Assembly (NCBI RefSeq): GCF_000423345.1
Contig: NZ_KE384008.1
Span: 500,857-564,856 of the forward strand
Source of the DNA: Marinimicrobium agarilyticum DSM 16975
GTDB lineage: Bacteria; Pseudomonadota; Gammaproteobacteria; Pseudomonadales; Cellvibrionaceae
Direction: 5' to 3'
Length of the DNA: 64,000 nt
A program made the translations under genes and the position numbers. Of the stretch, positions 53,306-61,043 are shown piece after piece; positions within the stretch are counted from its first letter, which is position 1, and each line of letters starts with the position of its first letter. The notes under the pieces are model-generated. The model was given only the letters and a program-made list of their open reading frames with translations, searched no databases and was not told where the DNA came from.

Positions 53306-53557
53306 ATGGAAGGTTTCAAAGATTATGAGGTGAAGCCAGAGACAACGGTCAAGGCTGCAAAAATCACATTTCCAGCCGTGGCGGCTGGAAGGGGTCGGTG
53401 GCTGGTCAAGGTGGCGGGGCGAAAAGAAAAAATAGCTGTGTCAGCTCAAGTGCGCCCGTCGCGTGGTGATTTCGTTGTGATAGAGCAACGGGAAGGGGTC
53501 TGTGGCTACGTGTGCCCGGGTGAGGTGTTCAAAGACAAATATCAGGCGAAGGGGTGA
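53306..53557 (+). CDS. 83-residue prophage protein
   Basis: A small beta-rich basic protein (MEGFKDYEVKPETTVKAAKI, ending FKDKYQAKG). It follows rep by 16 bases and precedes the next gene by 3. A ssDNA-binding or replication accessory role would suit the position, but no motif supports it. Confidence 0.6.
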   Translation: MEGFKDYEVKPETTVKAAKITFPAVAAGRGRWLVKVAGRKEKIAVSAQVRPSRGDFVVIEQREGVCGYVCPGEVFKDKYQAKG

Positions 53558-53560
53558 CCG

Positions 53561-53875
53561 GTGGGCATTTTTTCGAGAGATAAGTTGGTCAGGGTGGGCC
53601 TCTCTGTCAGTCAGTTTGAGGCTATTAGCCGTGGGGAAGAGTTTGCCTACTGTGAAGGCGGGGTGATTGTTGTGATCACTACGGAAACGCCGCCGCTGGC
53701 GGAGCCGCCGTCTCTTGGGGTGGATGACTTCGAGTGCGGGGATTACACGCGGGTCGATTCGGTGGAAAAGCTGAAAATCTCAGAGGTGTGGAAGGAGAAT
53801 GACCGCCTGAAACTGGAAGTGAAGGCGCTGAAAAACAAACTGATGAACGTAGCGGAGGCAATCACGAATGGGTGA
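53561..53875 (+). CDS. 104-residue prophage protein with a C-terminal coiled coil
   Basis: GTG start with an AAGGGG site. The N-terminal half is beta-rich; residues about 78-100 (WKENDRLKLEVKALKNKLM) form a short coiled coil. No family is known to me. It overlaps the next small gene's start by eight bases, consistent with coupled translation. Confidence 0.6.
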   Translation: MGIFSRDKLVRVGLSVSQFEAISRGEEFAYCEGGVIVVITTETPPLAEPPSLGVDDFECGDYTRVDSVEKLKISEVWKENDRLKLEVKALKNKLMNVAEAITNG

Positions 53876-54020
53876 ATTAATCAAATACGGCAAAGCGCTG
53901 GCTATCGCCAGCATGGCCACAAAGGGCGCGATGGCGGCGGCCATCGTTATCGGTGCGGTCGCGTTCGCCACTGGCGACGGCGGCACCTTCACGCTTTCTT
54001 GGGTACCTGGGGGGCAGTAA
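53868..54020 (+). CDS. 50-residue single-helix prophage membrane protein
   Basis: A small protein starting MGELIKYGKALAIASMATKG, with one hydrophobic helix near residues 20-35 (AAAIVIGAVAFAT). Start and stop overlap the neighbours. In PM2, many small one-helix proteins lie in the internal virion membrane, so this is a candidate of that kind. Confidence 0.65.
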   Translation: MGELIKYGKALAIASMATKGAMAAAIVIGAVAFATGDGGTFTLSWVPGGQ

Positions 54021-54439
54021 TGGCGAATGAAGTGATAGGGCACTGGCGGTGCGATGCGGGCGGTCAAGCGGATGTGATGCAAACCAAGCGCCGGGGCCAC
54101 CATCTGTACACCAATTGCGCCTGCTGCGGTCTGGATCAGCGGACCGGGGCAAAGCGACAAACGCAGCTCTGGAATGAAGCGAAGTTTTTCGCGGGGGCAA
54201 AGCTGGAAAAGCCGTCCAACGTGCAGTATTTGACCGAGGACGGGACCGAAGGCGGTGACCAACCGCAACCGACACAGACCGAGCGGGAGCCGGAGGGTGA
54301 ACCGGACTTTGACCCAGGTGAACCGGAGCCGGAGACCGAACCGGAACCGACACCGGGGCGAAGCTGGCCGCGCCTGATTGCCGGGGTGACGCTCATCGGT
54401 AGCGCAATAGGGGGTTGGGTATGGACCCGGAAGCCGTAA
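54020..54439 (+). CDS. Prophage protein with a cysteine cluster and C-terminal membrane helix
   Basis: A 139-residue protein. The N-terminal half has paired cysteines and histidines (HWRCD, HHLYTNCACCG) that may bind zinc. A long acidic proline/glutamate repeat follows (about 80-115), then a C-terminal membrane helix (LIAGVTLIGSAIGGWVW). The start overlaps the previous stop (TAATG), and the longer frame to 53999 is not needed. It is a good candidate virion membrane protein. Confidence 0.65.
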   Translation: MANEVIGHWRCDAGGQADVMQTKRRGHHLYTNCACCGLDQRTGAKRQTQLWNEAKFFAGAKLEKPSNVQYLTEDGTEGGDQPQPTQTEREPEGEPDFDPGEPEPETEPEPTPGRSWPRLIAGVTLIGSAIGGWVWTRKP

Positions 54440-54972
54440 ACCCGCTGGATGATCTGGCGGACCGGTACGACAGTGCCGAGCAGGAAGAGACCGAAGCCAG
54501 AGCGGAGCCTGACCAAAAGCAGACCGAATCCAGACCAACCGAGGGGGCCGAGAATCTGGCCTATATGACGCTCCGGGCGGTCGAGTTCGGTTGGTCTCGG
54601 GTCGATCCCCGGTTGAAGTACACCGAAAACGTGTACAGCGAGGGCCGCGAAAAGCTGGGCCCGGTGCTGAGCAAGTACGGCCTGGGCGTCAGTGAAGACC
54701 AGCTGCCCAACAGTGAGGAAATCAAAGCCGGTTTCTGGTTGGGCGCACTGATGAAAAAAACATGGCTCACGGCCAAAGCGCTGTGGGAGAACGATAAACG
54801 GGAGCGGGAAAAGCAGCAAAATGGCGATCAACGAGAACACCCGGCTGAACAATCTCCATACGCTATACCTGGCGAGATCAGGCCACGGGAAGAGTCAATG
54901 CCTCAAGCGCAAAGCCCCTATTCCCCGGAGGGGGGCGAGGGTGGTGCTATGGGACCCGAATCGGGACCATGA
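54421..54972 (+). CDS. Prophage protein of unknown function, 3' end overlapping the packaging ATPase
   Basis: A 183-residue protein. The first 50 residues are acidic; a helical middle (SEGREKLGPVLSKYGLGV, then FWLGALMKKTWLTAKALW) follows. The last 51 codons overlap the ATPase gene in another frame and are Pro/Glu/Gly-rich and low in complexity, so the natural stop may not mark the functional end. The start at 54421 overlaps the upstream gene by 19 bases. Its place before the ATPase suggests a packaging or virion role, by position only. Confidence 0.55.
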   Translation: MDPEAVNPLDDLADRYDSAEQEETEARAEPDQKQTESRPTEGAENLAYMTLRAVEFGWSRVDPRLKYTENVYSEGREKLGPVLSKYGLGVSEDQLPNSEEIKAGFWLGALMKKTWLTAKALWENDKREREKQQNGDQREHPAEQSPYAIPGEIRPREESMPQAQSPYSPEGGEGGAMGPESGP

Positions 54973-55513
54973 CGCCCGCCGATACGAGAAACCGGCCGAC
55001 TTCTTCCGGGCGCTGAAAAAGTGCCACGCCAGCGGCAAGGGTTACCGGGTGGCGTTGACGCCACCAAAACCGAGCCCCGATATGTTCGAAGACTGGTGCG
55101 CGGCACTGTGGGCGGTCCTGGACGGTCACCACTTGACCTACGCCATCGCGGAAGAATACGGGGCGGTGTGCCGGAACGCGGGCGGTATCGACGTTCAGCG
55201 CGACGAAAACCACTACCTGTGCTGGACTCAGGGCCGAAAGTTCGGCTTGGTCTGGCAGGCCACCAGCCAGCGGCCGCAGTCGATCAGTAAGGACGCCCTG
55301 GAAAACGCCGGGATCATTTACGCCGGGTCCATGGGGACGCTCGCGGCCAAGCGCGTCGGGGCCGAGATTGAAGTGGACGCCAAGGCACTGCGGGCAACCC
55401 AACGCGGTAATTTCTGGTATTGGGACACCGGCATGTTGAGGGCGGAAGAGCGACATATTTTCACGCCGGACGACTCACACGGCACTGAAAAGAAAATAAT
55501 TAGACCGAACTGA
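54821..55513 (+). CDS. HerA/FtsK-type genome packaging ATPase (P9-like)
   Basis: A 230-residue protein with Walker A motif ARSGHGKSQCLKR near residue 18 and a Walker B-like acidic pair in HLTYAIAEEYGAVCRN. The later phrase WQATSQRPQSISKDALENAG resembles the sensor region of the A32/P9 family that packages DNA in membrane-containing double-jelly-roll phages. It has no membrane helix, which sets it apart from the inovirus Zot proteins. It precedes the capsid operon and overlaps the upstream gene by 152 bases. Confidence 0.82.
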   Translation: MAINENTRLNNLHTLYLARSGHGKSQCLKRKAPIPRRGARVVLWDPNRDHDARRYEKPADFFRALKKCHASGKGYRVALTPPKPSPDMFEDWCAALWAVLDGHHLTYAIAEEYGAVCRNAGGIDVQRDENHYLCWTQGRKFGLVWQATSQRPQSISKDALENAGIIYAGSMGTLAAKRVGAEIEVDAKALRATQRGNFWYWDTGMLRAEERHIFTPDDSHGTEKKIIRPN

Positions 55514-55552
55514 CCGAAAAAGTGACCGAACCTTGACCAAACAGTGACCAAA
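55511..55552 (+). repeat. Iteron-like array, four TGACC(G/A)AA repeats
   Basis: Copies begin at 55511, 55523, 55534 and 55545, so they are phased by 11 to 12 bases, one helical turn. They lie directly after the ATPase stop and 36 bases before a long inverted repeat. They may bind a late regulator or the Rep protein. Confidence 0.65.
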
Positions 55553-55587
55553 ACCCCCTTGCGCCGTTAACCGTAACCGGCCCGAAA

Positions 55588-55627
55588 GTTTGCCCTGTCA
55601 ATCACGCATTTCGCGGACAGGGCAAAC
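55588..55627. repeat. Perfect 12-base inverted repeat upstream of the capsid genes
   Basis: Arms GTTTGCCCTGTC and GACAGGGCAAAC are separated by a 16-base centre that has its own small CGC/GCG stem. It would form a strong hairpin or cruciform. It lies in the leader of the capsid operon, just after the iteron-like repeats. Confidence 0.7.
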
Positions 55628-55645
55628 CAACAAAGGGCAATCGTT

Positions 55646-55816
55646 ATGCTTAACGACTTGAAAATGCTTTGGCGTCGTAACTTCGACGGCAAAGTCGCAT
55701 TCTCATCGGCGATGGGTGCCGCAGGGTTGGGCGTTGTCGCCTTTCTCGCGCACAAGTCCAAAGTCAAACCGCTGAAGCAAGCGGCTGACATCGCCACTCA
55801 GCGCAAATCTAAGTAA
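55646..55816 (+). CDS. 56-residue single-helix prophage membrane protein
   Basis: A small basic protein starting MLNDLKMLWRRNFDG, with one hydrophobic stretch (AFSSAMGAAGLGVVAFLA) and a lysine-rich tail. It sits just before the capsid gene, as expected for a minor virion membrane protein. No family is known to me. Confidence 0.65.
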   Translation: MLNDLKMLWRRNFDGKVAFSSAMGAAGLGVVAFLAHKSKVKPLKQAADIATQRKSK

Positions 55817-55825
55817 GGGGGACCT

Positions 55826-56680
55826 ATGCTACTTGAACAACGCATGCCCCCCTTCGAAGGGGTGGCCGCAGGCAACCAAGCACTGTTGAAGCTGCCGATC
55901 GGTCGGCGCTTTCACCATCTGTTTTTGAAGTACTCCGGCGTGACGCTGGCGCAGATGACCGAAATCCGCATCCTGGCCAACGGCAAGGTTTTCCAGCGTT
56001 TCAGCGGTACTCAACGGGACAAAATGAACCAGTTTGTCGGCTTGGCGGCCGCGAACGGTATTTTGCAAATTCCGTTTGAGCGCATGGGTCTGAAAAACCG
56101 GGATCAGCAGGAAGCCACGGCGATCAACACCAACGTGTTCGACAAAAATGGCCGTGCCATTAAGTCGCTTCAAGTGGAAATTGATATCCATCCGGATGCG
56201 ACGGCGCCATCGCTGGAAATGCGGGCTACTCAATCGGCCCCGGTGGCCGGTGGTCCGGGCATCATGCTGAATATCATGAAGGCAAGCCGGAACATCGCTG
56301 GGCAGGGTGAGCTGGAAGTGTCGGATTACACCTACGGCACCATTCCCACCATGGCGCTGAACCGCGCTTACTTCATCCCGAGCGCCAACCAGATCAACAA
56401 AGTGACCGTTGAGCGTGAGCTGTACAACATTTGGGAGCGTGATACCGCGCTGAATGAATGGGTGCAGAACAACAGCGATGCCGGCCGCAACCCTGTGTCG
56501 GGCTGGTGGGTGCTCGATACCACTGAGCGTGGTTATGGGGCCAACCAGATCGGTCTGGCACAGATCGGCGAAAACGGGCGGATCGCGAGCAAGGTGCAGG
56601 ACTTCCGCATCAAGTTCGACTGCTCCGGCGCCATGACCGTTGATGGCATCCTGGAATACACCGGGCTCCTGGGCGATTAA
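55826..56680 (+). CDS. Double-jelly-roll major capsid protein (PM2 P2-like)
   Basis: A 284-residue protein with no membrane helix. Its N-terminal part VAAGNQALLKLPIG...YSGVTLAQMTEIRIL matches what I remember of the PM2 P2 start, where VAAGN, LPIG and YSGVT occur in the same order and spacing. The size is close (PM2 P2 is 269 residues). An AAGGGGG ribosome site precedes the ATG. It lies in the middle of the structural operon, next to tiny membrane proteins. P2-type proteins form pseudo-hexagonal trimers of an icosahedral shell over a membrane. Confidence 0.88.
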   Translation: MLLEQRMPPFEGVAAGNQALLKLPIGRRFHHLFLKYSGVTLAQMTEIRILANGKVFQRFSGTQRDKMNQFVGLAAANGILQIPFERMGLKNRDQQEATAINTNVFDKNGRAIKSLQVEIDIHPDATAPSLEMRATQSAPVAGGPGIMLNIMKASRNIAGQGELEVSDYTYGTIPTMALNRAYFIPSANQINKVTVERELYNIWERDTALNEWVQNNSDAGRNPVSGWWVLDTTERGYGANQIGLAQIGENGRIASKVQDFRIKFDCSGAMTVDGILEYTGLLGD

Positions 56681-56712
56681 TCGCCCGGAGTCCCCGTAGT
56701 GGGGTTAAGTAA

Positions 56713-56991
56713 ATGGCTACTGAAAATTCAAGTGGCGGCTTCATGGGCGTGTTGGACCGGTTCGCGGGTTACTACCGCGATATTGAGGTCGCGAAGGAAT
56801 CGAAAGCGGGTGAAGCGTCTCCGGACGTTCGCCCGGAGTCGATCCCGGATCAGACTTCAGTCGGTCGCACTGACGTGAACGGCCCGCCGTCGCCCACTTT
56901 CAATGTGGGCGGTGTGCCGCTGGATGGTCGAGTGTTGGCGTTTACCGGTCTGGCGATCGGTGGGCTGGTCGCCATCCGGTTGCTGAAATAG
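56713..56991 (+). CDS. 92-residue prophage membrane protein
   Basis: A soluble Gly/Pro-rich start and one C-terminal helix (LAFTGLAIGGLVAIRLL). It follows the capsid gene by 32 bases, with a CCCC-GTAGT-GGGG hairpin between. It is a candidate virion membrane protein; no family recognised. Confidence 0.62.
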   Translation: MATENSSGGFMGVLDRFAGYYRDIEVAKESKAGEASPDVRPESIPDQTSVGRTDVNGPPSPTFNVGGVPLDGRVLAFTGLAIGGLVAIRLLK

Positions 56992-56999
56992 GGGGCGCC

Positions 57000-57230
57000 A
57001 TGAATCCGTTTACGTTGTTGGGCGGTGGTGGCGGCGGTGGTCCCATGGGTGGGGCCACCAGTTCGGCAGAGTCCAGCGCAACCAGTGGGCCGGTGACCAG
57101 CACCACAACGACCGGCACAAAAAATTTCAGTTTCGGCGGGGGGAATCCCAACACCATGACAGGTGTGATCAGTAATCCAATGGTGTTGGTGGCGGTGGTC
57201 GCTGGCGTTTATCTGGTGGTGAAGGGGTAA
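57000..57230 (+). CDS. 76-residue glycine-rich prophage membrane protein
   Basis: Starts MNPFTLLGGGGGGG, then a Ser/Thr-rich stretch, and ends with one hydrophobic helix (NPMVLVAVVAGVYLVV). Nine bases after the previous gene and three before the next. It is a candidate virion membrane protein. Confidence 0.62.
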   Translation: MNPFTLLGGGGGGGPMGGATSSAESSATSGPVTSTTTTGTKNFSFGGGNPNTMTGVISNPMVLVAVVAGVYLVVKG

Positions 57231-57233
57231 CCT

Positions 57234-57941
57234 ATGGGGCTTTTTTCTGATAGCAAGTCGTACAGTTCAAGCAATACGACGAATACTCAGACCACCAAAG
57301 AAAATAATCTCGCGACGGAGGACAACCGTGTTGGTTATGAGGGGTCGTCCATCGGTGGGAACGTCAGCACCGGGCAAACCAGCGGTGATGTGATCGTCAA
57401 TTCCCTGGACGGTGGGGCGCTGAAAAACGCCAACCAGTTAAGCCTTGCGGCGCTGGACTTTGGGGCGGACTCGCTCGAAAGCTCTGCGGGGGTGGCCGGT
57501 GAGGCGCTCATGTCCAATGAGGCGGTGGCAGGGCAGGCGATGGACCTGACCGGCGATGCCATTATGGAAGTGGGTGATTTCGCCCGCGATGCGTTGGGCA
57601 CCGTGGAATACAACAGTGACCGCGCCTTTGGTTTTGGCGAGAGCGCCATGGATCGCTTGGCCATTGGCACCTCTGAAGCGCTGGGCTTCGGTAGCGAAGC
57701 GATTGATACAGTGGAGCAGGCCAACCGGGACACCATCGACACGCTGTCCGATAACTTTCAATTCTGGTCTGAGCAAAGCTCGCAAACCGTGGATCGGTCC
57801 ATGGCGTTTGTCGAAAGCCAGAACCGAAGCGAAGGCGCGGGCGTGTTGGACGCGGGCATAAAGGCGTTGATCTGGGGCGGCGGCATCATCGGCGCAACCC
57901 TGGTGTTGCGTGAAGCATTCAAGCAAGGGGCGTTCAGCTAA
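57234..57941 (+). CDS. Prophage structural protein with long helices and C-terminal membrane anchor
   Basis: A 235-residue protein. The Ser/Thr/Asn-rich N-terminus is followed by a long Ala/Asp-rich helical region (about 65-180) and a C-terminal hydrophobic helix (LIWGGGIIGATLVL). Helical repeats of the kind seen in membrane-linked vertex or tube proteins are present. Its stop overlaps the spike gene by one base. Function is inferred only from position. Confidence 0.62.
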   Translation: MGLFSDSKSYSSSNTTNTQTTKENNLATEDNRVGYEGSSIGGNVSTGQTSGDVIVNSLDGGALKNANQLSLAALDFGADSLESSAGVAGEALMSNEAVAGQAMDLTGDAIMEVGDFARDALGTVEYNSDRAFGFGESAMDRLAIGTSEALGFGSEAIDTVEQANRDTIDTLSDNFQFWSEQSSQTVDRSMAFVESQNRSEGAGVLDAGIKALIWGGGIIGATLVLREAFKQGAFS

Positions 57942-59428
57942 TGAGTGACAAAAAAGTCTATCTTAAGGCCGGTCAAACAGGGCTGAAAGTTGATGCGACG
58001 GGGAATTATATTTTCCTGAAGTCATCACCTGTCCCGGTGCGGGTGTTGGTGAACGAAAACCCGACCACTATGACGCCCGGGTCAAAAATCCGTGTTCCAA
58101 TCACAGAGCCGGGGCGGGCTGCCTTTGATTCATTTCAGGTCGATAACCTAAGTAACGAGCTGGAATTTCCTGTAGTGTTCGACGTGGGAACCGGGGACTA
58201 TGATCAGTACATCATGACCGGGGAGGTTCAGACAGAGGACGTGGTGCGCGGTGCCTTCGGTGACGTGCGCCCGGACACTCGCCAGACGCGGGAGTTTATC
58301 TTCACGTCCACCAGCCGAGACCAGACGCCTTACAGTCAGGGCGATGTGGTCCAGGAATACAAAACCGGCGTAGGCTACATAAGCGAAAGCGAGAGCCAAA
58401 ACAAAATAATTGATGGGCCGAACGATGAACTTTGGTTCTTCAATCGAAATGATGAGGGCGGGGAGGATTCGGCCTATAACATCTACCGCATGACCAAAGA
58501 GGGTGAGGTGATCGACTTTAGCGGTCGAGCGCCTTACAGCATCGACGGCGCGGGGACCGTGGGGGACTTTGCGTATTCGGAAAAATACGGGCTGCTGGCG
58601 CTGATCAGTTCGCCGGGTGAGTATGGTTGGGTTTATACCATTGGCGGAACCTTTGAAAAACTGCTAGAGCTTCCCATTAATCCTGATTATGAGACGGTGA
58701 ATAGTTTCTGTTTTATCCGTGAAGACGTGGTGGCCTACCAGCGCCGCGACGGCGAAGTGATCGCGTATGATCTGAATAAAAAGGCAGTGCTTAAAAGCTA
58801 CAATATTGGGTCGATCACAACCTATGATTCAGTGCGATATGACGCGGCGACGGATACGATTTGGATGGCGTATGGGTCCAGCGATTTGATTATTATCAAC
58901 GCGGAAACGTTCGAGCTGATCTCAGAGCAGGACGGCACGAAAGTATGGCCAGCCTTTCCAACTGGAAAAACGCAGTGGCTGGTGAAGGCCAATTTTGTCT
59001 ACATGGCAAAGAATGATCAGGACCCGCTCATTATCCAAAAATTCGCCGGTATCGACTTCACCACCATTCCCACCTTCGGCGCTTATGAGGCGGGCAGTGA
59101 ATACCGCTATGTGATGCAAAAGCGCAAAGAGGTGTATTCCGGGGCTGATGTCCAGGTGTTCGAAGTGGCAGACGGGGCATTGATTAACGGCGAGGTGATC
59201 CGGTGCGCTCTGGAATCGTTCTACGGGCGGCGGATGCCCAAAAACTACATGAATCACGTCTACCACTTCGCCGCCTCACGCGGCGGCACCGGCCTGCCGA
59301 TTCAGAGCAAAGGCGGGGGCAATAACACCCTTGAGCGCATCAAGGAAACCGATTCCGGCGCGGTGCTAACACCCTGTCGAATCACCATTACACATGACAG
59401 CGATATCGAGATGGGGGGCTACCTATAA
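57941..59428 (+). CDS. Large prophage structural protein, candidate receptor-binding spike
   Basis: A 495-residue beta-rich protein, the largest of the element besides Rep. The N-terminal 120 residues (KVYLKAGQTGLKVDATGNYIFL) look like a base domain. The middle (about 150-370) has repeated WMAYGSSDLIIIN, FAYSEKYGLLALIS and IAYDLNKKAVLKS units that read like beta-propeller blades. PM2's spike P1 also uses a propeller-type head. Last, a NMNHVYHFAASRGGTG-like stretch precedes the stop. The start overlaps the upstream stop by one base. Confidence 0.68.
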   Translation: MSDKKVYLKAGQTGLKVDATGNYIFLKSSPVPVRVLVNENPTTMTPGSKIRVPITEPGRAAFDSFQVDNLSNELEFPVVFDVGTGDYDQYIMTGEVQTEDVVRGAFGDVRPDTRQTREFIFTSTSRDQTPYSQGDVVQEYKTGVGYISESESQNKIIDGPNDELWFFNRNDEGGEDSAYNIYRMTKEGEVIDFSGRAPYSIDGAGTVGDFAYSEKYGLLALISSPGEYGWVYTIGGTFEKLLELPINPDYETVNSFCFIREDVVAYQRRDGEVIAYDLNKKAVLKSYNIGSITTYDSVRYDAATDTIWMAYGSSDLIIINAETFELISEQDGTKVWPAFPTGKTQWLVKANFVYMAKNDQDPLIIQKFAGIDFTTIPTFGAYEAGSEYRYVMQKRKEVYSGADVQVFEVADGALINGEVIRCALESFYGRRMPKNYMNHVYHFAASRGGTGLPIQSKGGGNNTLERIKETDSGAVLTPCRITITHDSDIEMGGYL

Positions 59429-59835
59429 TGTCTATCGTGGCGGGAATTACCGAGCTGAATTTTGAACCCAAAATGGCGTTGGCGCTGGATTCGGTCGCGG
59501 AAACGCGAACCGTTGAAGCCTACCGCCCGCGCCTGGGGCCACTGGCCAACGTGATCTATAAGCCGTGCCGGTTGAAGTACCTGGTGCGACTCAGCGCAAC
59601 CAGTGCGACCGGCGTGGCCACCTTGAAAATCTACAAGGGCGAAACCGAGGCGGCGGTGATCAGTCTGCCTCTGGATCAGGCGATTATCAGCGGTGAAAAG
59701 GAGCTGCAAATTGAAAACGTGGGCGGCTCTGTTGACTGGTCGGTGTCGGTCGATGTGACCACGGCGGGCGATGCTGGCGTAACAGCCACGCTCGACGCCA
59801 AAATGTGCATCGAAACGCCCGCGAGCATCGTTTAA
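59428..59835 (+). CDS. Beta-rich prophage structural protein
   Basis: A 135-residue protein with repeated beta strands and no membrane helix (LSATSATGVATLKIYKGETE). It overlaps the spike gene by one base and precedes the muramidase-like gene. It may be a small capsid, vertex or spike-base protein; no family recognised. Confidence 0.6.
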   Translation: MSIVAGITELNFEPKMALALDSVAETRTVEAYRPRLGPLANVIYKPCRLKYLVRLSATSATGVATLKIYKGETEAAVISLPLDQAIISGEKELQIENVGGSVDWSVSVDVTTAGDAGVTATLDAKMCIETPASIV

Positions 59836-59837
59836 CC

Positions 59838-60320
59838 ATGTTCCGGGCACTCGCGGCCCTGTTGCCGCTCGCGGCGCTGGGGCTGGCATTCAGTAACGAC
59901 ACCAAGGGGCAGGGCATGACCGACCAAAAGCGGGGCATTCGCAACAACAATCCGGGGAATCTGGTGATCACGGACATTCCGTGGAACGGCAAGGTGCCGA
60001 ACGCTCAAAACACCGATGGCCGTTACGAACAATTCACGGACCCGGTGTGGGGCATTCGCGCCATGATTCTCGACGTGGTTGGCGATATAAATCAAGACGG
60101 GTTGAACACCTTGGAAAAGCTCATCAGCGTCTACGCGCCCGAGCACGAGAACGACACGGCCGCCTACATCGCGCACCTGAGCCAAAAGCTCGGCATTGCG
60201 ACGGATGCGCCCATTACGCAGCAGCATTACCGGCCCCTGGTGGAAGCCATCATTCTGCACGAGAACGGCGAACAGCCGTACAGCGATGCACAGATTGCGG
60301 AGGCGTTCGAGCTGGCATGA
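59838..60320 (+). CDS. Virion muramidase-like protein (RGIRNNNPGNL family)
   Basis: A 160-residue protein with an N-terminal signal/anchor helix (ALAALLPLAALGLAF) and the phrase KRGIRNNNPGNLVITDIPW. That phrase is typical of phage virion-associated lysozyme-like proteins often named structural protein P5. It probably helps penetrate the cell wall on entry or lyse the cell. The ATG at 59838 follows the preceding stop by two bases. Confidence 0.8.
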   Translation: MFRALAALLPLAALGLAFSNDTKGQGMTDQKRGIRNNNPGNLVITDIPWNGKVPNAQNTDGRYEQFTDPVWGIRAMILDVVGDINQDGLNTLEKLISVYAPEHENDTAAYIAHLSQKLGIATDAPITQQHYRPLVEAIILHENGEQPYSDAQIAEAFELA

Positions 60321-60541
60321 AAAAGAAACACCTTTACATGGCGGCGGGTATCGGGCTGGGGCTGTGGTGGCTGAAATCCAGCGTAGCCGAAGCGGCCACA
60401 AAAACGGTGGAGGCGGGCACCTCCAAAGCGATTCGGTGGTCAAGTCCGTTGCTTTACAAAGACGTTTGGGACTATCTCAGCTACAAAATAGGTGGCGGGG
60501 ATAGTGAAGACAGTGAAGACATCGGGGGTGGTGGTCGATGA
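60317..60541 (+). CDS. 74-residue prophage membrane protein
   Basis: MKKKHLYMAAGIGLGLWWLKS forms a basic start and a short hydrophobic helix; the tail is acidic (GGGDSEDSEDIGGGGR). It overlaps the muramidase-like gene by four bases and the next gene by four, so it is likely translated in a coupled set. Confidence 0.6.
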   Translation: MKKKHLYMAAGIGLGLWWLKSSVAEAATKTVEAGTSKAIRWSSPLLYKDVWDYLSYKIGGGDSEDSEDIGGGGR

Positions 60542-60639
60542 CCAACGAAAAGAAATTCATACTCATGATCGCGGCCACGGTGGTCGGTGGCGTTGCCGCC
60601 GAGTGGGCCAAGCGCCAGATTTGGGGGAATGGCCAGTGA
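60538..60639 (+). CDS. 33-residue prophage membrane peptide
   Basis: A very short gene with one hydrophobic stretch (FILMIAATVVGGVAAEWA) between basic ends. Start and stop overlap the neighbours by four bases, so it is probably translated. Confidence 0.55.
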   Translation: MTNEKKFILMIAATVVGGVAAEWAKRQIWGNGQ

Positions 60640-61043
60640 ACATTTTTGGCTTCCTGGGCGAGCTGATAAAGCCGGTGACCGGTCTGATTGATGACCTGCA
60701 CACCAGCGACGCGGAAAAGTATCAGCTGAAAAATGAGCTGGTGGCCATGCAAAATGAAATGGCCGGTAAGCTGGTCGATTACGAACGCAAAGTACTGGAC
60801 GCTCAGTCGAAAATCATCACAGCCGAAGCGCAGGGGCAGGGGTGGCTGCAACGCAGTTGGCGGCCTATCACCATGTTGACCTTCCTGGTGTTGGTCGTGC
60901 TCGATACCATGGGCCTAACCGAATTTCGGCTATCCGGTGAAGCCTGGACCCTTCTGCAGATCGGTTTGGGTGGCTACGTGGTCGGGCGATCCGCCGAGAA
61001 AATCGCCCCTCAGCTAAAACAGGTGTTAAAGCGCAATGAGTGA
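60636..61043 (+). CDS. 3TM-type holin family protein
   Basis: A 135-residue protein with an amphipathic N-terminal region, a long soluble helical section (residues 25-65), then RSWRPITMLTFLVLVVLDTMG and a second hydrophobic segment (LLQIGLGGYVVGRS). This matches the 3TM-type holin pattern. Start is GTG overlapping the previous stop. It likely permeabilises the inner membrane for lysis. Confidence 0.75.
   Translation: MNIFGFLGELIKPVTGLIDDLHTSDAEKYQLKNELVAMQNEMAGKLVDYERKVLDAQSKIITAEAQGQGWLQRSWRPITMLTFLVLVVLDTMGLTEFRLSGEAWTLLQIGLGGYVVGRSAEKIAPQLKQVLKRNE

Noticed and set aside
54136-54852. Long leftward frame opposite the packaging region (238 codons)
   Set aside because: It is a mirror of the rightward prophage genes, with repeated Ser/Gly and Pro-rich content from the acidic repeat; no ribosome site or family.
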